NCBI GenBank assembly: GCA_002309015.1
Contig: DBWM01000051.1
Location: 20,059-45,118, forward strand
DNA from: Myxococcales bacterium UBA1238
Lineage (GTDB): Bacteria; Myxococcota_A; Bradymonadia; UBA7976; UBA1532
Reading direction: 5' to 3'
DNA: 25,060 nt
Shown: piece by piece, positions 15,801 through 23,961 of the stretch
Layout of the letters: the number at the start of each line of letters is the position of its first letter
How positions within the stretch are numbered: position 1 is the first letter of the stretch
The notes under the pieces: model-generated
What the model was told of the DNA's origin: nothing
Seen by the model: only the letters and a program-made list of their open reading frames with translations
Database searches by the model: none
Made by a program: the position numbers and the translations under genes

Positions 15801-16799
15801 ATGACGCTTTTTTTGGCATTTGATGTGCAGACACCGAACGGGGCAAACGATCGCATTTGCGCCATGGGGCTCAGTTGGATTCAGGATAAGGTGATTCAAA
15901 AATCGGAGCGCATTCTGGTGAACCCGCAATGCAGCTTTGATGAGAAGAACATCGCGATGCATCACATCAGGCCGGAGGATGCAGAGCGGGAGCCGGCTTT
16001 TGAAGCCTTCTGGAAGCGGTATCGGACGGAGTTTTTGAGCGCTAACCTCATTTTAGCCCATCACGCTGAGCGTGCAGTGAGCGTGCTCTCGAAGACGCTG
16101 CTCGCCTACAACCTCCATGAAGATCCCTTAACGGTTGTAGATACGCAGGATTTGGCCAAAGTCTGTTTTCCGGGGCTTCCCAGTTACAAGTTGAACATCG
16201 TGCGCGATGTTTTGAAGCTCGAAGATCGGCCCGATGCGCTTCAGAACGGGAGCCTGGTTTCTGCTGAAATCTTTTGCGAGGCCTTAAGGCAGGGGATCAA
16301 CGTTTTGGAATACGTGAAATCCTACGCTTTGGATCGCATCAGGGATCCCAAATCGAAGGCGGAAGCGCATTCAAAGACCGTCTCCCCCGCTCCGGCCCCC
16401 GTGTTTCAAAAAGTCGATGCGACCAAGGCTCAAAGCGAGATTTCGGCCTATTTAACCCGGAACGGCACGCCCGTTGAGGCCGTCTACCAAAAGAAAATCG
16501 ACGATACGGCCGCCCATTTAAAGGCCAAAAACGTTTGTCTCGCGGGCAACTTTGTCACCTGCCAAAAATCGGAGCTCTCCACGCTCATCGCGAAGCTCGG
16601 AGGCCTGGTCAAGAGCGGATTAAACAAGAAGACCCATCTCTTAATCCTCGGTCAAAAGGATGCAGACGCTGGCATCCACCCCCTTTACAACCAAAAGACC
16701 CAGGATGCGCTGCTTTTAAACCGCGAAGGCGCCCAAATCCTCGTCGTACTCGAATCCGACTTTCTTTCAGCCCTCCAACGGACGGGCGCCATCGGTTAA
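15801..16799 (+). CDS. DnaQ-like exonuclease fold with degenerate active site, plus BRCT domain
   Basis: The protein has 332 residues; AGGAG lies 12 bases before the ATG. Residues 1-165 follow the DEDDh 3'-5' exonuclease pattern (FLAFDVQTPNGANDRICAMG, then LILAHHAERAVSVL, then PSYKLNIVRDVLKL and LVSAEIF). Most catalytic residues are changed: Asp8 is kept, but the usual Glu is Gln10, the HNAxFD Asp is Ala92, and the final HxxxxD gives no His and Asn149. The domain is probably inactive as a nuclease and may instead bind DNA ends or a partner. After a Pro-rich linker, residues 241-325 look like a BRCT domain of the DNA-ligase type (KNVCLAGNFVTCQKSELSTL, then LGGLVKSGLNKKTHLLILG). Related exonuclease-BRCT proteins with intact sites exist in many bacteria. 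A role in DNA repair or damage signalling is inferred. Confidence 0.85.
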   Translation: MTLFLAFDVQTPNGANDRICAMGLSWIQDKVIQKSERILVNPQCSFDEKNIAMHHIRPEDAEREPAFEAFWKRYRTEFLSANLILAHHAERAVSVLSKTLLAYNLHEDPLTVVDTQDLAKVCFPGLPSYKLNIVRDVLKLEDRPDALQNGSLVSAEIFCEALRQGINVLEYVKSYALDRIRDPKSKAEAHSKTVSPAPAPVFQKVDATKAQSEISAYLTRNGTPVEAVYQKKIDDTAAHLKAKNVCLAGNFVTCQKSELSTLIAKLGGLVKSGLNKKTHLLILGQKDADAGIHPLYNQKTQDALLLNREGAQILVVLESDFLSALQRTGAIG

Positions 16800-17166
16800 A
16801 GCGACATTCGTTTTCCCGCCTTCATTTTTCGTCACGACTTCTTTAAAAAAGCTTGATCCCGTTTCGCGGCTGAATTAGAGTTGGCTTACCTGCCTTTAAT
16901 TTTGATTTCCAGTGAAGAAGATGGTTTCAAGTTTGGTCTCTGCGACTGAATGGGGTAGTGTCGCTGAGTTGAAGGTTGGTTTGCGGTTCTTCAAAATTGA
17001 AGACGTTTTCTTCAACCTTAGTTTCATCTTATGAATCAACTTTGAGTAATCACTCCCCTTTCGTCACTGTTTCACAGTGATTTCTTCTATGGTTTTGACG
17101 GCTTGATTTCTTTTTGATTGGGAGGCTGCTTGGAGCTCCAATGCTGGAGCCCCTGAAAGGAAGGCT
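16800..17166. other. 367-base region without a convincing gene; several small hairpins
   Basis: Lies between the DnaQ-like stop and the pgm stop, which converge. It holds CTTCAAAATTGAAG (16989-17002, 6-2-6), flanked by AAGGTTG and CAACCTT arms; TCACTGT-TTC-ACAGTGA (17064-17080, perfect 7-3-7); and the 12-base palindrome TTGGAGCTCCAA (17130-17141). A 37-codon frame runs from ATG 16921 to TGA 17034. Its T/G-rich sequence reads unlike the flanking genes. One hairpin may end pgm transcription, but none has a T run in the right place. A small RNA is possible but not shown. Confidence 0.4.
16921..17034 (+). CDS. Possible 37-residue small protein (weak)
   Basis: ATG at 16921 with GAAGAAG just upstream begins a 37-codon frame (MVSSLVSATEWGSVAELKVG and on) ending TGA at 17034. 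The product would be amphipathic with Phe/Leu/Ile-rich C-terminal half. The overlap with inverted repeats and the lack of a good ribosome binding site make chance equally likely. Confidence 0.15.
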   Translation: MVSSLVSATEWGSVAELKVGLRFFKIEDVFFNLSFIL

Positions 17167-18807
17167 TTATTTCCTGAAGGCCTCGGAGACGATCTCCTGG
17201 GCTTCGGTTTGGATCTTTTCAAGATGCTCTCTGCCGAGGAAGCTTTCGGCGTAGATCTTGTAAATGGCTTCGGTGCCGGAGGGGCGGGCGGCGACCCAGC
17301 CGTTCTTTGTGCAGATTTTGAGGCCACCGATGGAGGCGTGGTTGCCGGGAGCTTCGGTGAGGCAGGCTTCGATCTTTTCGCCGGCGAGTTCTTTGCTCGA
17401 GATCGCGTCTGCGGAGAGCTTCTTTAAGATTTGGCGCTCCCTGTCGTTTGCAGGCGCATCGATTCTCGCGTAGACAGAGCGGCCAAGATCGTTTGCAAGC
17501 CTGGTGTAGAGTTCGCCGGGATCCTTGCCGGTCCTTGCGGTCATCTCGGCGGCCAGAAGATCGGCGATGAGGCCGTCTTTGTCTGTGCTCCAGACGCTGC
17601 CGTCTTTGCAGAGGAAGCTTGCGCCCGCAGATTCTTCGCCGGCAAAGCCGAGCTCGCCCTTTAAGAGTCCTTCGGAGAACCATTTGAAGCCAACGGGGGT
17701 TTCTACAACCTTTCGGCTGATCTTTGCGCAGACTCTGTCGATTAAGCTCGAAGAGACCAGGGTCTTGCCTACGGCGACGTCGCTCTTAAAGTTGCGGGTG
17801 CCGAACAGATATTCGATGCAGACGGCGAGATAATGGTTGGGGTTCATCAGTCCGAGGCTCGGAGCGATGATGCCGTGGCGGTCGCTGTCGGTATCGTTGC
17901 CGAAGGCGATGTCGTATTTGTTCTTGAGGGCGATTAAGCTCTTCATCGCGTAGGGTGAAGAGCAGTCCATGCGGATTTGGCCGTCGTGATCGACGGTCAT
18001 GAAGCTGAAGCTGTAGTCGATGAAGTTATGGACGAGCTCAAGGTTAATCTTATAGCGCTCTGCAATGGGCATCCAGTAGTCTAAAGAAGCGCCGCCCAGG
18101 GGATCGACGCCGATTTTGAGGCCGGAATGCGCGATGACATCGAAATCGATGATCGAGGCGAGCTCTTCCACGTAGGGGGTGATGTAATCGTAGCGCATCG
18201 CATCCGTTACTTTGCCGGAGGAGCGCTTGACGGCCTTGTTGCCCTCTTTGCAAATCGCGTTTGCGCGATCTTCGATCCATTTGGTGACCGAAGTGTCGGC
18301 GGGTCCGCCGTTTGGGGGGTTGTATTTGAAGCCGCCGTCTTTCGGGGGATTATGTGAAGGGGTGATCACGACGCCGTCGGCGCATCTGGGATCGGTGAGA
18401 TCGTTTAAGAAAGGCTTGTTGTAGCGCAAAATTGCGCGGCTGATCGAAGGTGTGGGCACATAACGGTCGTTCTGCTCGACCTTAAGCTCTACGCCGTTGG
18501 CTAAAAAGACTTCGACCGCCGTTTGATGGGCTGGAGTTGAGAGCGCGTGGCTGTCTTTGCCCAAAAACAGGGGGCCTTTAATGTTTTTAAAGGCTCTGTA
18601 ATCGCAGATGGCCTGAGAGATGGCGAGGATGTGATCCTCGTTGAAGCTGCCATTGAGCGAGCTTCCACGATGTCCGGATGTGCCGAAACTGATTCTCTGG
18701 CCCGCATTTTCCATATCGGGGTGGATGCTGTAGTAAGCGGTGATCAGTTGGGGCAGATCAACCCAGATCTCGCGGGGAGCAACTTCTCCTGCAAGGGGAT
18801 GTGTCAT
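17167..18807 (-). CDS. pgm: Phosphoglucomutase (alpha-D-glucose-phosphate-specific)
   Basis: The 546-residue length equals that of the E. coli enzyme. It interconverts glucose 1-phosphate and glucose 6-phosphate in the cytoplasm, linking glycolysis with glycogen and sugar-nucleotide synthesis. All four signature regions are present: the phosphoserine loop GVVITPSHNPPKDGGFKYN with Ser151; the metal loop GNDTDSDRHG with Asp305, Asp307 and Asp309; the sugar-binding loop GEESAGASF (390-398); and the phosphate-binding loop ARPSGTE (507-513). The N-terminal FGTSGHRGSS is also typical. The ATG at 18807 has no clear Shine-Dalgarno sequence. It lies 51 bases downstream of the SRPBCC-like gene on the same strand, so it may be read through from it. 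No odd residue was seen. Confidence 0.97.
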   Translation of the reverse strand: MTHPLAGEVAPREIWVDLPQLITAYYSIHPDMENAGQRISFGTSGHRGSSLNGSFNEDHILAISQAICDYRAFKNIKGPLFLGKDSHALSTPAHQTAVEVFLANGVELKVEQNDRYVPTPSISRAILRYNKPFLNDLTDPRCADGVVITPSHNPPKDGGFKYNPPNGGPADTSVTKWIEDRANAICKEGNKAVKRSSGKVTDAMRYDYITPYVEELASIIDFDVIAHSGLKIGVDPLGGASLDYWMPIAERYKINLELVHNFIDYSFSFMTVDHDGQIRMDCSSPYAMKSLIALKNKYDIAFGNDTDSDRHGIIAPSLGLMNPNHYLAVCIEYLFGTRNFKSDVAVGKTLVSSSLIDRVCAKISRKVVETPVGFKWFSEGLLKGELGFAGEESAGASFLCKDGSVWSTDKDGLIADLLAAEMTARTGKDPGELYTRLANDLGRSVYARIDAPANDRERQILKKLSADAISSKELAGEKIEACLTEAPGNHASIGGLKICTKNGWVAARPSGTEAIYKIYAESFLGREHLEKIQTEAQEIVSEAFRK

Positions 18808-18858
18808 GGTGTGATGCTTTCTTAAAGAGGTAAAAGTGAGAATGCCGGGGCTGAAGGT

Positions 18859-19383
18859 TTAAGCGTTCTTTTTGCTGTCGAGAAAGCGCTTGACCGCTTC
18901 GGCGTTCTTCTGGAAGTTCGGCTCAAGGGTCTTCAACACGAAGCTTTCAACGGCCGAAGTGACCTTCTTTAACATCAATCCGGGGCAGAGACCCTTTAAG
19001 TTGATGTCGAGATCGCCGTCGATATGGACTTCGGTGACGCCGTCTTTTTCAGTAAAGGTGGTCTTGCCCACGCAGCTGATGCGGTCGGTCATAAAGTTCA
19101 TCTTGAGCGACCATTCAACGCGGTCGTCGAACCAGTGAGCGTCGTCGAGCCAGCTCATCTTGTCGGCCGAAATGAATGCGCGGGCGACCAGCGGGACTTC
19201 GGTCTTGGCCGCCTTCCAGCGGTTCAGCAACTTGACTTCACCGTTTTCGAGCTCCTCGCGGTTCTCGACCACAATCGAGTCGACGTTCGGCAGATATTGA
19301 ACCAGGTTCGGCATTTCATCGCGCATGGTCGTTAAAACGTCGGACTTGGAGTAAGGCACCTTGGAAATCACCGAAAGCTTCAT
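18859..19383 (-). CDS. SRPBCC-like (START-fold) protein, function unknown
   Basis: Starting at ATG 19383, preceded by AAGGAA at a good distance, the protein has 174 residues; an upstream extension to 19473 lacks support. No signal peptide or membrane segment is seen. The sequence opens with a strand and helix of the SRPBCC kind (MKLSVISKVPYSKSDVLTTM), then long beta strands (NGEVKLLNRWKA, RVEWSLKMNFM, RISCVGKTTF, GVTEVHIDGDLDIN) and a long C-terminal helix (LKKVTSAVESFVLKTLEP), which together suggest a small hydrophobic-ligand cavity protein. The family placement is an inference from this pattern. It lies between the TraB-like gene and pgm on one strand; the link to either function is unclear. 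Confidence 0.75.
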   Translation of the reverse strand: MKLSVISKVPYSKSDVLTTMRDEMPNLVQYLPNVDSIVVENREELENGEVKLLNRWKAAKTEVPLVARAFISADKMSWLDDAHWFDDRVEWSLKMNFMTDRISCVGKTTFTEKDGVTEVHIDGDLDINLKGLCPGLMLKKVTSAVESFVLKTLEPNFQKNAEAVKRFLDSKKNA

Positions 19384-19449
19384 TTGCTTTTTCCTTTCAG
19401 AATGCGCGCCCAAAGTTGATGAAGCTGGCGCGCAAGATTTTGTTTTAAA

Positions 19450-19481
19450 ATCGTTCCCTGTAAAAATATACAAAAAACGAT
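19450..19481 (-). terminator. Weak stem-loop after the TraB-family gene
   Basis: Between the TraB stop and the next gene, ATCGTT (19450-19455) and AACGAT (19476-19481) can pair, with an inner TGTA/TACA pairing. On the minus strand the loop contains runs of T. The imperfect stem makes this only a possible attenuating terminator. Confidence 0.25.
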
Positions 19482-19482
19482 C

Positions 19483-20655
19483 TCACTCTGTCACCAACAA
19501 TTTTGCAATCCAGGTCGCCCCTACCCAGAGCCCGATAGAAGCTCCGACGGACGACAAAAAGAACACCAGAAGGACGTGCAAAAACCGATTCTTATAGTAA
19601 CCCTTTAAATGGGTCGCCTCGTCGGCAATCTTTTCGGCATCCTCCACCGTAGGCTTGTGCATCCAGGCTTCAACCACGCCCGTAAACATCCCTACGCCCA
19701 AAATGGGGTGAAGCGTGGTGATCGGCGCCGCAAGCAAGGCCGAAAGCACCGTCAATGGATGCGCGAGCGCCACAATACTGAACAGCGCCGCGAGTCCTCC
19801 CGTGGGGATCACCCAGGCTAAGATCAGCTTCAAAAGACCTGTGCCCTGATGTTCGCGCCATCCAAAGTAAAACGCCGCCAGAATGAGCACCGGGATCGAC
19901 CATCCCACGATCTTGGTCCATAAACGCGCCGGCGGAATCTTTTCAAGCTCGGCTTTATCGACGGGCTGCCCAAAATAACGCTTGATGCCCTCCACATGGC
20001 CGGCGCCCACCACCGCTACAATCTTTTTGCCCGGCGCATTTTCGATGGAAGACATCAGATAATGGTCGCGTTCGTCGATGAGCGGCACCTGAACCTCGGG
20101 CAGCTCCTTCGCAAAGGCCGCCATCATCTCCGAAATCTGATCCTTATCCTTTAATTTCTCGAGATCTTCCTCTGTAACCTCTTCGCCCTTGGTTAAGAAT
20201 CCCTCCAACAAAGCGCCGAGCACCGAAAACTTCTTAAAGAATCCGATGTTATGCCAGGTTCTTTTTAAGGTCGCCTGAATATCGCGGTCGGCCAGCACCA
20301 GTTGTGCGCCCGTATCCTCGGCCGCTTTCATCGCCTCGATCTGCTCTGCCCCCGGCCTCACGCCCAGTTTGTCGCCCATCTTCTTCTGATAAGAAGAAAG
20401 CGCGAGCTGTGCGAGCACAAACAAGACTTTTTTCTCTTTGATGACCTTAAAAATATCGAGCTGCTTAAACCGATCGGCGTTCACCAGGCTCTCGTAACGG
20501 TTTTTGCAAAGCTCGACGCAAACGGTGTCGGGTTGAACTTCTTCAATGGTTTCGCGCACTTCTTTTACACTCGCTTCGGAGATATGCGCGGTGCCCACCA
20601 AATAGATCTTTCGATCCCCCTGTTCCAGGACGGTAACGTGCGGTCCCAATGCCAT
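19483..20655 (-). CDS. TraB/PrgY-family membrane protein
   Basis: The 390-residue protein starts at ATG 20655 with a strong AAGAAGGAG six bases upstream. The N-terminal domain has the TraB-family landmarks: VGTAHIS (20-26, His24), CVELCKNRY (46-54), PGAEQIEAM, LADRDIQATLKRTW, DERD (194-197) and VVGAGHVEGI (His220). These conserved His, Glu and Arg residues are thought to form a metallo-hydrolase-like site related to Tiki and EreA proteins. The C-terminal part has about four hydrophobic segments (near 246-266, 273-297, 301-330 and 359-386). PrgY in enterococci lowers sex-pheromone activity; in most bacteria and archaea the role is not known, with peptide degradation a fair guess. It is the first gene of a likely three-gene minus-strand run. 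Confidence 0.93.
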   Translation of the reverse strand: MALGPHVTVLEQGDRKIYLVGTAHISEASVKEVRETIEEVQPDTVCVELCKNRYESLVNADRFKQLDIFKVIKEKKVLFVLAQLALSSYQKKMGDKLGVRPGAEQIEAMKAAEDTGAQLVLADRDIQATLKRTWHNIGFFKKFSVLGALLEGFLTKGEEVTEEDLEKLKDKDQISEMMAAFAKELPEVQVPLIDERDHYLMSSIENAPGKKIVAVVGAGHVEGIKRYFGQPVDKAELEKIPPARLWTKIVGWSIPVLILAAFYFGWREHQGTGLLKLILAWVIPTGGLAALFSIVALAHPLTVLSALLAAPITTLHPILGVGMFTGVVEAWMHKPTVEDAEKIADEATHLKGYYKNRFLHVLLVFFLSSVGASIGLWVGATWIAKLLVTE

Positions 20656-20724
20656 GACGGCTCCTTCTTAAAAAACCAAACGCGGTCATTTACCCTTACA
20701 GCTTAAAAACAGCAAGTGAACGCC

Positions 20725-20753
20725 TTGACGCACCCATTTTTGTACTGTAATTT
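20725..20753 (+). promoter_or_regulatory. Candidate sigma-70-type promoter for the coiled-coil gene
   Basis: TTGACG at 20725-20730 is five of six to the -35 consensus. TAATTT at 20748-20753 lies 17 bases on, but matches the -10 consensus poorly. Transcription would start near 20760, which would exclude a GTG start at 20757 and fits the ATG at 20787. Confidence 0.3.
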
Positions 20754-20786
20754 TCTGTGAAATCCTTGGAGGCTTGTTTTACAAAG

Positions 20787-22190
20787 ATGCCCAGTTACGT
20801 CTCTCCCCGCGATTACATTCGGCAGATGGAAGAAAAATGCCGAGAGATTGAAAAAGAAAAAGAAAGGCTGAAGGCGGAGCATCAGTCTTACCTCGATGAC
20901 GCTCAGGCGATCGATCAAAAATACGAGCAGACCCTTCAGGAAATGGGCGCCTACCTTCTTCCCGAAGTCACCGAAGAAGCGCTCCAAAAATTGAGCCAGC
21001 AACTGGGCGATCCGCAGATTGCTCTGCTCAAGGCCAAGATGGACAAAGCGATCGCCAACTCTGCCAAACAGGCCGAAGAGCTTGAACAGCATCCCGAAAT
21101 CCGCCGTTACAACCTCGTGCATTCCGAACTGCAGAGCGAGATCGATCTTCTCGAGCCCTCGACCCAGAGAGAATTTGAAAAGATCAAGTTTTGGCAACAA
21201 TCCGAGCATTATCAATATCTGGCCGACGCCGGTTACTTTAAGCCGAACTACAGGCCTTCGCTCTGGCAACGGTTCAAAAACTGGAAGCACGCCTCTTACC
21301 TGATGGAAGAGCTCGAGCGTTCCGTCGTCTCCTGCGATCAAGACGGCCATTTCCAGCTCAAAAACGTCTACGACGTAGACGGAGAAATGCTTTACCCCCG
21401 CGATGGCTCGCCTTCCAGATGGAAACTGGTGCAACTGTACCATTTTAAAGATGCCAAAGAACTTAAGGCCGAGCATCAGCGCACCTGCATTGACGGTATG
21501 GAAGCCTGGGAAACCCTTCACGAAATGAAGAACCATCTTCAGCAGATGGAGCAGCGCAAAAAGAAGCTTGAAGCGCTCAGAAACGCGCCTGAAACCGAGC
21601 TTTCCAATCTTTACGTTGAACTTCATGAACGGATTGCTGCACAGGTTGAACATAACGGAGAAATGCTCTTACAGGGGACTCTCGGCCGCGATAAATTCTT
21701 TGTCGCTTACTTAAAGAAATTGTCGGCCCTTCCCAAACAAAGCAGCTATCTTCGCGAACTGGCCGCGCGTCGCATCGCTCCGGCCATCAGCGATCTCTCT
21801 GAGATTCAGGAAAAGACCCGCGAGAAAATCGTTCGCACCGAATCGAAAGTCGCCCGCGGAAAGATCTCCCGCCTTGAACCCCATAAGATTCAGAAAGACG
21901 TCACTTTCGACCAGGCCAAATGGTCCAAAAAACGCGGCAGCATCACTCATTTGCGCCAAACCATCGTCACTTTCGAGCATTACGACCGCGGCAGCCTGGT
22001 CGGCGACTTCTTATGGTGGGACCTGATGACCCGCGCCGCCCGAGGCGACGACTTAATGGAAGTCCGCGATTTTCATAAGAACCACCCCGGCTGGGATTAC
22101 CGCAACCACAGCAGCCATCACGACGCCATCGATATGGCTGCCAGCGATCTCGCCTACCGCGATCGCGATTCCGACGCTGATTTCTCTTAA
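20787..22190 (+). CDS. Coiled-coil protein of unknown function
   Basis: The 467-residue protein is started at ATG 20787, with GGAGG 14 bases upstream (rather long spacing). A GTG at 20757 would add ten residues but has no ribosome binding site and would lie at or before the likely transcription start. The N-terminal 60 residues are a charged Glu/Lys coiled coil (REIEKEKERLKAEHQSYLDD). The middle has further helices (EEALQKLSQQLGDPQIALLKAKM is one) and a small acidic/aromatic part (NVYDVDGEMLYPRDG). A second helical stretch at about 250-350 follows. The tail is rich in Asp, His and Arg. No signal peptide, membrane segment or known catalytic motif is visible, and I do not recognise the family. 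It is 31 bases upstream of the glycosyltransferase and may lead that operon. Confidence 0.8.
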   Translation: MPSYVSPRDYIRQMEEKCREIEKEKERLKAEHQSYLDDAQAIDQKYEQTLQEMGAYLLPEVTEEALQKLSQQLGDPQIALLKAKMDKAIANSAKQAEELEQHPEIRRYNLVHSELQSEIDLLEPSTQREFEKIKFWQQSEHYQYLADAGYFKPNYRPSLWQRFKNWKHASYLMEELERSVVSCDQDGHFQLKNVYDVDGEMLYPRDGSPSRWKLVQLYHFKDAKELKAEHQRTCIDGMEAWETLHEMKNHLQQMEQRKKKLEALRNAPETELSNLYVELHERIAAQVEHNGEMLLQGTLGRDKFFVAYLKKLSALPKQSSYLRELAARRIAPAISDLSEIQEKTREKIVRTESKVARGKISRLEPHKIQKDVTFDQAKWSKKRGSITHLRQTIVTFEHYDRGSLVGDFLWWDLMTRAARGDDLMEVRDFHKNHPGWDYRNHSSHHDAIDMAASDLAYRDRDSDADFS

Positions 22191-22221
22191 ATTCCCTCCG
22201 CTTGCCTAAAAAGGAGCCACC

Positions 22222-23961
22222 TTGGCCCGCTCTCGCCGCATCGTATGCTACGCCGTCAACGGTTCCGGTCTCGGACATGCCACAAGACTCTGCGCCATCG
22301 CCCGCTGGATGCGCCGCCTGCTCCTTCTCATCGACCGCCGCATCCCCGAAATCGATTTTTTGACCTCTACAGAAGCGCCCTCGCTCCTCAGCGCCGCAGG
22401 CTTCCCCGTCTTTAAACTCCCGAGCAAGACCCAAATCCGCGCCTCGGGCCTCGATGTGACCGAATTCAAGCGCCTCGCCAAGCATTTCATCTGGAATACC
22501 CTCGGCTGCTTCGATTGCGACCTGCTCGTGGTCGACACCTTCCCCCAAGGATCCTTTGACGAGCTGCTGCAACTCCTGGATGGCCCCTTTAAAAAATCGC
22601 TGATCCTGCGACAGGTGAAGGATGAATTCGCAGCAAGGCCCGTCTTCCGCGCAGCGATCTCGCTTTACGATCAGCTGGTGGTGCCGCACGATCCTGCAAC
22701 CTGGACGCCCCAGAATGGACTGCGCGCAAGCTTCGGTGGAGAGGTGATGGGCGTGGAGCGCAGCGAAGCTTTCGACCACAAGGGCCTCTGCAAACGCTTC
22801 GGCTTCGATGAAAACCGCCCCGTCGTCTACGTCAGCGCCGGCGGCGGCGGCGATGAAAAGGCCGAAGAGCTCCTCGACAGCATCCTGAACGTCGTTCTGG
22901 CCCAAAGCGACTGGCAAGTCCTCGTGGGCGCCGGTCCTCTCTACCGGGGCAGGCGTCGTTTCGGCAAAAACCTCTGCTGGTATACCGAAACCGGCCTTTC
23001 TCCCTACCTCATGGGCTGCAATTTCGCCATCAGCGCCGCAGGCTACAACAGCTTCAACGAACTCCTCCATCTGGGCGTCCCTTCTATCTTCTACGCCCAG
23101 CCCAAAATCGCCGACGATCAGGCCGAACGCATCGAAAACGCCGCCAAAGCCGGCGCCTGCCTCGTCTGGGATCCCCATTTTCAGGATCAACTCCCCGCCC
23201 TCTGCGAAGAAGCGCTCAAAAACGCCGACGCCCTCTCGGCCGCCGCCCGCGCATACCGCCCCACCAACGGCGCCAAACGCTGCGCCGAGCTCGCACTCGC
23301 CCCCATCGAAGCGCCCGAACGCCTCGCCTGGGCTTCAAACCTCTGCACCGGGCGCCTTGCCCGCCTTTTGGATCGCTCTTCGCCCGAAACCGCCGCCGCC
23401 ATCGCGCGCACCCTCTTCCAAATCGCTCCGCCTTCGCAAAACGATCTCGAAAGAAGCATCGCTGAACAACTCTGCAACCGCTTACGCCAGCGCTGCCCCA
23501 GCATTGCGCCCGAAATCCTCGCAGAAGCCCTCAGCTCCGCGCCCCAAATGTCGCAGGCCAGCCTTGCAGACGCCTTCTGCACCCTCTGTGAAACCTGCGA
23601 GCAGCGCCTCGATCTCGAATCCCTGTGCGAATGCCTGCTCATGATCCTGCGCAAACAGCCTCCCCTCGCCTCAGAATCCCCAAATGAATGGATCTCTTCG
23701 ATCCTTCAAGCGATCACCCATTTACTCGATCACCCCGATTTTTCGACTTCACAACTGCAGGATCGCCTTCAGCTCTTGCGCGTGTTTCCAAAACTGCCGG
23801 AACTCGATGCAAAAAGCGCCTTAAACCTGGCAGAACGCTACCTGACGGCCCATCAAAGCGAGCCCGCTCACGTTCAGTTAAAGGCGCTCCAGGTTTTAAA
23901 GATTACGCACCGCCATCTTGACGCCGAACTCATCGAATCGCTCTGCGAGACACCCCAATGA
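22222..23961 (+). CDS. GT-B glycosyltransferase (MurG-like) with extra helical C-terminal domain
   Basis: The protein has 579 residues; TTG is the start, with AAGGAG five bases before it. Residues 1-170 form an acceptor-type Rossmann domain with the glycine-rich opening NGSGLGHATR (13-22). Residues about 195-350 form the donor domain: PVVYVSAGGGGDE, then the family's nucleotide-sugar signature SAAGYNSFNELLHLGVPSIFYAQPKIADDQAER (in parts 271-303), with Glu280 and Gln300 at the positions that hold ribose and sugar in MurG-type enzymes. Thus it should transfer a sugar from a nucleotide donor. The remaining roughly 220 residues are helical and Leu/Ala-rich with HEAT-like spacing, and are not part of standard MurG proteins; they may bind a partner. 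Its last codons overlap the next gene's ATG (ATGA), pointing to coupled translation. Confidence 0.88.
   Translation: MARSRRIVCYAVNGSGLGHATRLCAIARWMRRLLLLIDRRIPEIDFLTSTEAPSLLSAAGFPVFKLPSKTQIRASGLDVTEFKRLAKHFIWNTLGCFDCDLLVVDTFPQGSFDELLQLLDGPFKKSLILRQVKDEFAARPVFRAAISLYDQLVVPHDPATWTPQNGLRASFGGEVMGVERSEAFDHKGLCKRFGFDENRPVVYVSAGGGGDEKAEELLDSILNVVLAQSDWQVLVGAGPLYRGRRRFGKNLCWYTETGLSPYLMGCNFAISAAGYNSFNELLHLGVPSIFYAQPKIADDQAERIENAAKAGACLVWDPHFQDQLPALCEEALKNADALSAAARAYRPTNGAKRCAELALAPIEAPERLAWASNLCTGRLARLLDRSSPETAAAIARTLFQIAPPSQNDLERSIAEQLCNRLRQRCPSIAPEILAEALSSAPQMSQASLADAFCTLCETCEQRLDLESLCECLLMILRKQPPLASESPNEWISSILQAITHLLDHPDFSTSQLQDRLQLLRVFPKLPELDAKSALNLAERYLTAHQSEPAHVQLKALQVLKITHRHLDAELIESLCETPQ

Noticed and set aside
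19384..19473. Upstream extension of the SRPBCC-like gene
   Set aside because: The ATG at 19383 has AAGGAA at the right distance, while the added residues show no family pattern.
20703..21653. 316-codon minus-strand frame
   Set aside because: It faces a longer plus-strand gene with a ribosome site and coiled-coil sequence; its Phe/Leu-rich product is the usual complement of Glu/Lys-rich coding.
21967..23190. 407-codon minus-strand frame
   Set aside because: It lies opposite the glycosyltransferase, whose donor-binding motif is clear; no ribosome site or recognisable family.
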